Below the pieces are notes generated by a model, which was not told where the DNA came from, did not search any database, and saw only the letters and a program-made list of their open reading frames with translations. Shown here one piece after another: positions 1 to 8,800 of a stretch of 12,500 nucleotides of DNA (the first letter of the stretch is position 1; every line of letters begins with the position of its first letter). Position numbers and translations under genes: made by a program. Origin of the DNA: Hepatocystis sp. ex Piliocolobus tephrosceles (taxonomy: Eukaryota > Apicomplexa > Aconoidasida > Haemosporida > Plasmodiidae); NCBI GenBank assembly GCA_902459845.2, contig CABPSV020000273.1, positions 1 through 12,500 on the forward strand. Reading direction: 5' to 3'.

Positions 1-660
<660 letters not shown>

Positions 661-698
661 TTTTTTTTTTTTTTTTTTTTCTTATATCAAACTTAAAA

Positions 699-784
699 TA
701 TTTGAAATTAAAGTATTTGAAATTAAAGTATTTGAAATTAAAGTGTTTGAAATTAAAGTATTTGAAATTAAAATATTTGGAAGG
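699..784. repeat. 15-bp minisatellite after a poly-T run
   Basis: Five copies of TATTTGAAATTAAAG (the fourth has G for A at its second base and the fifth ends in A) plus a partial sixth. A run of more than 20 T lies just before it (about 660-680). Translated, it gives YLKLK repeats, but nothing suggests it is a real gene. Confidence 0.9.
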
Positions 785-881
785 TTTAAAAAGTTTTATT
801 TGTTTTTTATGTAATTAACATGGATTTTCAAAGAAACTGCGTTTGAATGAGTAGAGTATGAACTATTTTTGTATTAAAAAA

Positions 882-918
<37 letters not shown>

Positions 919-1404
919 TAACAGCTTGTTAATAGCTTGAACTTTTATTTCTATATATAGCTTTAAAATATATATATATATATATATATTTATTAATAAA
1001 CATTATGCTATTTTGTTTTTTTAAAGCTCACATAGAAAAAAAAAAGTATTGATTTAATAAAATTTACAACATTTTGAAAAATAGAAAAAAATAAATTATC
1101 GAAAAAAATATTGAGTTATAATTATCACCGGACGAAGCAATTACCAATTAACAATTATGTTTATTTTTTCTTTGTTTTTGCGTGTGCTTATATTTGTTTT
1201 TGTTTGTGGCTACGGTATTATACTAAAGCAATGTTTGTCCGTAGCATCATTTATTTTATTTTTTTCGATACAGAAAGTATAATAATAGTTTCATTTTTGT
1301 CTTTAAGTTATATATTATTATAAAAGATTAACACTTATTTTAATTATTAAACTTCATTAATAACTTTGAATATACAAAGATAGGGGTGCAACATAATTGA
1401 AGTA

Positions 1405-1444
<40 letters not shown>

Positions 1445-1608
1445 TATGTTTATACTTTTTGTGAATAATCGTAATAGTTTATCTTAAATTAAATCACACA
1501 AAAAGAGCTAGGTTGCGCAAGTATTAATATGAAATTGTATAGGTATGTATTTAGGGCTTAATTAAGTTTGCGTTTTTTCGAATATTTGCTATTATTATTT
1601 TATTGTAA
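785..1608. other. Non-coding region with (TA)n runs and one GC-richer patch
   Basis: (TA)n runs lie at about 884-915, 969-989 and 1407-1441. Between 1120 and 1250 the sequence is less AT-rich and holds a seven-base inverted repeat (1209-1215 with 1239-1245). No open frame with an ATG start and protein-like composition was found, and no tRNA-like T-loop or cloverleaf. Confidence 0.65.
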
Positions 1609-1668
1609 GTACTATTGTTAGTACTATTGTTAGTATTATTGTTAGTATTATTGTTAGTATTATTGTTA
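1609..1668. repeat. 12-bp minisatellite
   Basis: Five tandem 12-bp units: GTACTATTGTTA twice, then GTATTATTGTTA three times. On the minus strand it reads Asn-Asn-Thr-Asn within a frame open from 1745 to 1551 that also has a Thr-rich part, but that frame has no ATG. Confidence 0.9.
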
Positions 1669-1963
1669 CTAGGAGTGGTACTAACAGTCGTGGTTGTAGC
1701 GGAATTATTTTTTATCTTTATTTTTATTTTTTTACCATAGTACAATACAAGCAGGAAGTTTTTAATTTTATAATTTTTTTTTTTACTATTTTTTAAAAAA
1801 AAAAAATATATTTATTTTATGTACATATATAATAAAAGTATTACACTATATTTTTAATTGTATAAAAGTCTAATATACTAATACAAGCTTTTGTTTTTGT
1901 AGCTCTAATGCATATATTTGGTGGAATGGGTATACAAATACGTATATATATATGTATATGTAC

Positions 1964-2002
<39 letters not shown>

Positions 2003-2360
2003 CATGTTATTTAAGGTAATGTGTAAGGTTGAAAAAAAATATGTAGGACATTTACTACAAGTTATCATGTTACATGTAAAATAGAGAAAGAGATTTAACA
2101 TGAGTACATAAAAATACAATAAAATAAAATTACATATATAACTTGTAAACACATTTGTATAATATATGTATATAACATACGCATATAATTTATGCAAATA
2201 GTTTATGCATATACCTTATGCATATAATTTATATAAAAATAAAATTAAAACCGTAAGGAAAAAAAAAAATGCTTTAAAAAAAATCCAAATCGGAACAAAA
2301 CACAGAAGATTAAACATATATATATATATAAACATGAAAATATGCATATATAAAGCAAAA
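1669..2360. other. Non-coding region with (TA)n and ATGCAT palindromes
   Basis: I see no gene. A (TA)n run with related GTATAT/TACGTA steps fills about 1941-1996. ATGCAT occurs at 1908, 2205, 2218 and 2342, with a near copy (ATGCAA) at 2192. The rest is simple A- or T-rich sequence. Confidence 0.65.
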
Positions 2361-2389
2361 CCCCCCCCCCCCAAAAAAAAAAAAAAAAA
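2361..2389. repeat. C12 run followed by A17 run
   Basis: Twelve C residues (2361-2372) are joined directly to seventeen A residues (2373-2389). It is the only long G/C homopolymer in the window. Confidence 0.95.
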
Positions 2390-2745
2390 CAAACAAAAAA
2401 TATAATGAAATAAAATAAAACATTTAAAATAAAAAAAAAATTCGATATAAAAATTTAAACAGAAGAAAAATTTTTAAGTTATATTAAACATTCTAAAAAA
2501 AAAAAAAATTGTACAATTTATATAGAATATTAAATTTATTGAAAGACATAAAAGTAAAATGATTATTAGCATGAGTATTTATTTAGTTTTTTCTTTAACA
2601 CTTTTATTTATAGATTATGTTTTTAGATTGTAATTGTAAATTTTATATATAGATTTTATTTTATTATAATTTTGTTTCACTTTTTATTTTATTTATTATT
2701 ATACTATTTTTATTCTCTTATTGTTGACATTTACTCGTCCATTGC
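2390..2745. other. Non-coding AT-rich stretch
   Basis: A-rich to about 2520, T-rich after about 2575. Nothing gene-like is seen on either strand. The shift from A-rich to T-rich may mark an approach to the promoter side of the downstream gene. Confidence 0.6.
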
Positions 2746-2934
2746 TTTTTTTTTTTTTTTTTTCTGCTCTTTTTTTGCTCATTTTTTGCTCTTTTTTTGC
2801 TCTTTGTTTACTCTTTGTTTACTCTTTGTTTACTCTTTGTTTCCTTTGTTTGCTCTTTGCTCTTTTTTTTGATCTTTTTTTTGCTCTTTTTTTTGCTCTT
2901 TTTTTTGCTCTTTTTTTTGCTCTTTTTTTTTTTT
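2746..2934. repeat. Polypyrimidine minisatellite field
   Basis: A T18 run is followed by units of TTTGCTC with variable T length, then 11-bp TTTACTCTTTG units, then four 12-bp GCTC-T8 units (2883-2894, 2895-2906, 2907-2918, 2919-2930). The plus strand is almost pure pyrimidine for about 190 bases. Open frames across it give only Phe/Leu runs. Confidence 0.9.
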
Positions 2935-3085
2935 ATGTATTACATTTATATATATATATACCTTCTTCTTGCATTCCGTTTAAGTTTTATTTATTTACTT
3001 ATTAACTTACGTACTTATTAACTTATTTATTTATTTATCTATTTATTTCTATTTATTTATCTATTTCCTTTTTACTTACGCTTTT

Positions 3086-3117
<32 letters not shown>

Positions 3118-3157
3118 GTTTTTGTTATAAAGTATATATTAAAACTATGAAATAACA
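2935..3157 (+). promoter_or_regulatory. Proximal leader/promoter region with T29 tract
   Basis: It contains a short (TA)n run, a TTTA/TCTA tetranucleotide repeat (about 3014-3066) and 29 consecutive T at 3089-3117, ending 40 bases before the ATG. Long dA:dT tracts upstream of genes are typical of Plasmodium and are linked to low nucleosome occupancy. The transcription start cannot be placed from sequence. Confidence 0.45.
3147..3155 (+). promoter_or_regulatory. Two-codon upstream ORF (Met-Lys-stop)
   Basis: ATG AAA TAA lies in the same frame class as neither exon: its stop ends at 3155, and only two bases (CA) separate it from the main ATG at 3158. It will be in the leader of any transcript that starts upstream. 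Such a short uORF could lower initiation at the main start or feed it by reinitiation or leaky scanning; that effect is inferred. Confidence 0.5.
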
Positions 3158-5774
3158 ATGATTGAAGATTTAAAATTAGGGTCTGTTATTTGGCCTAATT
3201 TTGCATCCCCATTTAGTATATCATGTTATGTACTCAATGAAGTTCGCACTATTTTAGCTATAGGTTGTTATGAAGGAAGTATAGTGTTGTTTAAAGTTTA
3301 TGAACATGAAAATTATCACGTGGATATAAAAAATGACAACACAAATATGTTAAGTAAAAACGATAAAAATGATTTTATTAAAAATGAAACAAATATGTAT
3401 GATATAAAATTTAAAGATATAGAAAAAAATAGAAAATTGTTTAATGGAAATATAAATAATAGGTATTACAACAACAATAAGGATACGGATGATGGTTATA
3501 GTAAACAAAATAATTTAAATTATAATAAATGTAGTAATAATAGTAGTAATAATAGTAGTAATAATTGTAGTAATAGTAGTAGTAACTGCAGTAGTAGTAG
3601 TAACTGCAGTAGTAGTAGTAACTGCAATAGTAGTAGTAACTGCAGCAGTAGTAGTAACTGCAGCAGTAGTAACAGCAATAACAGTAGCAATAAAATAAAT
3701 TTACTACCATATAGTATTTTATTAAACAGCTATAACAACACATGTAATAACAGTATTGTACAATTATGTTTTGGTTTGTCATGTTCTCCTATTATTGAAT
3801 GTATTTCAAAAGAAATATTAATTTCATTACACCTTGATAACATGTTATATTTTTGGTCATTAGATGAAGGAAGATGTTTTAAAATTTTAAAAAATTTTGA
3901 TTTTTTTATTTATCATTTACGAATATTACCTGATAGACGCTTTTTGTTGTTATGTGGACTTACTAAGGTAGTAGTTATAGATATATGGGGTACAACAGAA
4001 AAAGAAATAATTTGTACGCTATCTATTGATAATTATATACAAAAAAAAAATAATAATATAAAAGAAGATAATAAAAATGAGAGTGATGAAAAAAATAATG
4101 AATATTATTACATTGGGGATAGTGACAATAAATACAATTCTTCGTGCGTAACTAGTGATAGTAATAATAGTAGTAGTAACAGTAGTAATAGTGGTAATAG
4201 TAGTAATAGTGGTAATAGTGGTAATAGTGGTAATAGTGGTAATAGTGGTAATAGTGGTAATAGTGGTAATAGTGGTAGTAACAAAAGTGGGAATAGTAAT
4301 AAAAGTATAAATAGTATTAAAAGTGGTAAAAGTGGTAAAAGTAAGAATGTAGGATATGGTGTAGCTGATAACATTCACAACGAAACTGACAGAATGGATA
4401 CTGAGAAAGGCTCAAATATGACACGAAATGATAAAAGTAGTATTATTGATACACCTAATCCATTAAAAAAATATATTAATAAAGTAAAAAGTAGCTATGA
4501 ACATATAAATAAAAATATGTTGCACGGTATGAGTAGTAGTTCTAAAACGTATATAAATAATAAATCAAACACACAAAAAAATTACAATAAACATAATAAT
4601 AACAGTAATTTATATGACCATAATAATATAAAAATGAATAAAAACAAAACGGTAGAAAAAAATAGTAAAGATAATAAAAATAACATAAAAATATGTTGTA
4701 TCGCTACAGGACTTGTACCATATTTAAAAGAACATAATGAACAATCATTAGTACAATGTATAAAAATATTAAAAAGAAAACTATTCAATTTATATGAAAA
4801 AAAAGAAAATAATAACATTAACAATGATAGTACAAATTTTGTTAAATTTAATAATAGTGAAGAAAGTGTATATAAAAATATGACAACAAGTAGTACTTCT
4901 ACATGTCCTGATCATTCTTCTTATAGTACTACTACTATTACTAACAAAATAGAACATAACGATAAATATATAAAAACAAAAGAATCAGAAGTTATGAAAC
5001 AATTAATTGATTTTTTTTATTGCCCAATTTTAGTATCGGCTTCTTTAAATAATGGAGATATTGTTTGTTGGGATTTAACAGAATTATTAAATCATTATAA
5101 AAATACTTGTAGATTTGTAATAAGAACAGATAAAACAGAAATGGAAATTTACAACGATATAGTTGATGAAGTAGCAGAAAATTGTTTTTATAACGATTTA
5201 CATAAGAATCAAATGAATTTAAATTTTAATGATAGTAATAAAAATAAACATACTGATAGAACACAGAGTGATAAATATTTAAATAAACAAATAAAAGATG
5301 GATTATATGTTGTAGATCCAATATATATATCTAATTTATTACCATCTACAAATATGATTGAAATAGCAACAAATGGAAACTCAAGTCAAATAGCTATTAT
5401 AGATAGTTATATAATTATATTACAAAAAACAAGATTAATTATATATGAAAAAAAAATATCATCTTCTTTTTTTAATCCTTTGATGGATTTGTTCTGTCCA
5501 GACTTTCAAGAAACAAACAAAAAAAATGGGAAAAAATCTTATTGGGTGGGTATACAAGTGATAAGGCGTAAAAAATGGAAGTTCTTATCAGGTACGGTTG
5601 AAAATTTACAAAAAAAAAAAAAAAATCTCCATTTGTATATATGGTCATATGGTCATTTGTGTACTAAATTGTTGTATATAAGGAACACCATTTTTTTTTT
5701 TTTTTGTTGTTTATACATTGTTATATGAACAAGTTGGTATATATTTGTATATATTATATACCTGTAAACATATG

Positions 5775-5814
<40 letters not shown>

Positions 5815-8800
5815 TTCTTTTTTTTTAGATATTTTCAAAAATTTGAATCTTCGAGTAAAGTCATTCGATATTATGCAAAAACTGCTAAAAAACTCGTGCG
5901 CGTCAATAATTGCTTGGACAACTGAAGGTAATTTTTACTGTTACAGTTTGCCTTTAAAATTTTCTAGTCAGTTTTTGTCATTTCAGTCAAATATAAAATC
6001 TTTTTTTTTAATGAAGATAAAAAAACATCTACTGGGTTCGTATAAAAGTCCTATCCCGATAATAATATTTCGAGATCAAATAATAAAAAATGTGAATAAA
6101 AAAAATGAAGTAAGAAAAAAGTTACAAGAAAAACAAAGGAAAAGGAAAGATGGGGAAAAACAAAGGAAAAGGAAAGATGGGGACAAAAAAGATGGGGACA
6201 AAAAAGATGGGGACAAAAAAGATGGGGAAAAAAAAGATGGGGAAAAAAAAGATGGGGAAAAACATGTTATTTATAAAAATCCTAATGAACGTATTAATAC
6301 AAATGAGTACTTAAAAAGTATAAGTAGCTTAAATAATGTAAAGAGTTATGACGAAGTTGAAACAAGGAGGAATGATAAAAGTGAAGGACAAAATAATGAG
6401 TTAATTTATATCGATAGAAATAAAAAGAATAAAGTTAGCAACAATATGAGCAACATAATTGGTGAAAATTTTTGTGAAAAAAATAAAACGTTGTTACAAC
6501 TTGGCGAGTCAGGACATTTAAAAAACAATTATAACAGAACAGTTGATAAATTAGAAGTTACTTTTAAAAACATAAAAAAAAATGAAAGAAAAGAGAATAT
6601 AACAAATTACAGTACTAATGAAAGGTGTTTAATAAAATGTAAGGAAGACTTATTTTTTTTTTTTATTGACAAAACAAAAATGAACAGAGTAATAATTTTT
6701 GAATATTTATTAAATACATGGTTAAAGACATCTAAAATCGATAATATTTGGATGTTACCAAAACGGAAGAATATAAACGATGAAATTTTTAAAGTTTTAA
6801 ATAATAATAGGATGAGTGGAGTTATTAAAGAAGAATTAAACAAAATAATAAATCACAAAAAATCGAATGCATTAAAATTGATGAATAATAGTGTTAATAT
6901 TAATACTAGTTCTCATGTCAATTATAATAAAAATGGAATAATAAAAAAAAAAAGTACAAATATAAGTAATACCAAAATAAATGGAAGTATGTTAAAATGT
7001 GATAGTATGATGCAACACGAGATAATGGAGACAAAATATAATATTTTTAATGAAGATATAAAAGATAATAAAATAATTACCTATACAATAGTACAACATA
7101 ATTTAAACATATTTATTATTACTAGTTATATTAGTGGTAGTGTTACAAGTGTTTTAATTAATTCGTATAATAATAATAGAAAAAAAAAACTAATATATAA
7201 TGACTTATACGTACCTACTTGTTTATTAAAAAAAAAGGTTTTTATAACAACTTTGCATAACGAAAAAAACTTTGTATTAGGTGGTACTAATAATGGAGAT
7301 ATAATAATATGGAATATAATTAATTTTGAATTAGTAAAATTTTTAAAAAATTGTCATTTTACTTATGTATGTAGTATGTATAAAGTAATACATGAAAGTT
7401 TTGCATTTAGCAACATACATTATCCTTATTCAGAAGATAAAAATAATCATTGGGTGTTGAGTTGTGACGCTAGTAACAATTTAATTTTATTAAATTTGAA
7501 TCGGAGTAATTATAAAAATAATGTAAGTAATTTTTTTTGCAAAAATGATGAATATAAAATAGCTATAATGTCAGAAGATGATACAAGCAAAGAAAAAAGG
7601 GAAGCGAAAAAAGGGGAAGCAAAAAAAAGGGGAGCCAAAAAAAAAGGAGCCAAAAAAAAGGGAGCCAAAAAAAAGGGAGTCAAAAAAAAGGGAGTCAAAA
7701 AAAAGGGAGCCAAAAGAAGCGAAACAGAAGAAAAGGGAGCCAAAAGAAGCGAAACAGAAGAAAAGGGAGCCAAAAGAAGCGAAACAGAAGAAAAGAGACT
7801 AAAAACCAAATTAAATTATTTACAATATATGATTAGTTCTATTAAAAAAGAAAAATATATTTACAAAAGAAATAAACAGAAATTGTTAAAACGGTTGCAA
7901 TTAAAAAAAGAGTATATTCTACAAAATTTAAAATGTGAGTATTCTGATTTATTTGAAAAGTCATTGAATTTGTCAGAGGAAAGGTACAGATGTGAAAACA
8001 CAAAGTGGAAGAAGTTAATAAAATCATATAAGGGACTAATCGAGAAAATAAAACTAAAAAGAGAAACACATGCAAAGAAAAGAACAAATATATATTTAAG
8101 AATGGATAAAAACAAAATCGAAAAAAAATATAAAAATATGACAAAGGTCTGTTTTCATTGTTGTTTTAAAAAGTTAGAAAAAAAAAATGAAGTAAATTTT
8201 AAATTAATAAATAATGTATATATAAATACACAATCGTCATTATTATATATTGTATTATCTAATATATATGTATTTATTTATAATTATAATAGTGGCTATT
8301 TTTTAAGATGTATACAAGACGTTCAATATACAAATTTGCATCATATGTCACAAGAAACGTTTCTTTCGAAGTTAGGGGTAAATATAACGAATTTATACCT
8401 TTTGAATAAAATAAAAATTAAAAATAGTACATATGGTTTGACGAAAAGAGGGAGTGTTGGAAGTACAAGTGGCAGTACAAGTGATAGTACAAATGGTAGT
8501 ACAAGTGGTAGTACTAATAGAAGCAGTTATAGTAATAGGCTTCCTCGTTTAGACAATTCTAAAGGCTTACATCCTTATGACACGTTAAGGGAAAAAAAAA
8601 TAACAAAATCGGGTAAGACCGCGCTTAATAAGTCAACGTTAAATACGTCAACAGTATTGTCCGATACATTATCTTCCGATGTACTATCTTCCGATGTACT
8701 ATCATCTGATAATTTTTTATCTCATGAGAAGAAAAACCGAACACATTATAATAAAGGGAGACCCCTAAGGGAGCTCACCATTAGCAGTTATTTAAAAAAA

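Larger units (their letters stand above)
3179..5952 (+). other. First beta-propeller, blades interrupted by low-complexity inserts (crosses the intron)
   Basis: Conserved blade ends are seen at about 3254-3299 (GCYEGSIVLFKV), 3805-3890 (LDNMLYFWSLDEGRCF), 3939-4013 (RFLLLCG then VVVIDIW), 5036-5100 (NNGDIVCWDL), 5379-5455 (a strand run ending RLIIYEKK) and, after the intron, 5900-5955 (WTTEGNFYCYSL). These follow the order of the WDR7 N-terminal propeller, including its W-D-x-x-D/E-G-R-C signature near residue 235. Between blades 1 and 2 there is an Asn/Ser insert of about 160 residues. Between the third and fourth blocks there is another of about 340 residues. Both are rich in simple repeats and probably loop out of the propeller. 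Confidence 0.75.
7081..8312 (+). other. Second beta-propeller with a large insert before its last blade
   Basis: Blade-like blocks match the second WDR7 propeller in order. They are a strand pair with SGSVTSVLI near 7135, FVLGGTNNGDIIIWNI near 7271 (residues about 1293-1309), WVLSCDASNNLILLNL near 7451 (residues about 1353-1368), and IVLSNIYVFIYNYNSG near 8250 (residues about 1618-1640), which corresponds to the family segment ending in a YVW-type strand and a GALxRC turn. Only here does the protein carry an insert of roughly 240 residues between the third and last of these blocks. Confidence 0.7.

Noticed and set aside
1111..1323. Hydrophobic 70-residue frame that looks like a membrane peptide
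   Set aside because: It begins at TTG, not ATG. T-rich DNA gives Phe/Leu/Tyr runs by default, and there is no supporting context.
1407..1441. (TA)n runs as possible cruciforms or promoters
   Set aside because: Similar runs occur at many places in the window, including the intron, so no specific function can be supported.
2000..2405. Two short frames either side of 2200
   Set aside because: They lie in (TA)n, poly-A and poly-C sequence, have simple composition and lack protein-like features.
2883..2930. CRISPR-like regular array
   Set aside because: The units are directly tandem and only 12 bp long, with no unique spacers, and the organism is a eukaryote.
2672..3021. Overlapping Phe/Leu/Cys-rich frames
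   Set aside because: They are translations of the polypyrimidine repeat in several registers, all equally open, which is expected from C/T repeats.
3441..4378. Minus-strand open frames rich in Tyr/Cys or Ile/Thr/Leu
   Set aside because: They are antisense to the Asn/Ser/Gly triplet repeats of the coding strand, have no independent protein features, and the plus frame carries the conserved domains.
3158..5728. A complete 856-residue protein ending at TGA 5728
   Set aside because: Its last residues come from AT-rich intron sequence (TA run, T13). The WDR7 match resumes after the AG at 5828 in a frame open for another 6.6 kb.
7510..7809. Minus-strand Leu/Phe/Ser repeat frame and a plus-strand Lys-rich frame in another register
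   Set aside because: Both are shadows of the in-frame Lys-rich repeat of the main gene.
8151..8165. CFHCC cluster as a zinc-binding site
   Set aside because: It is one CxxC-type pair with no second Cys/His pair at a fitting distance, so a zinc finger is not supported.
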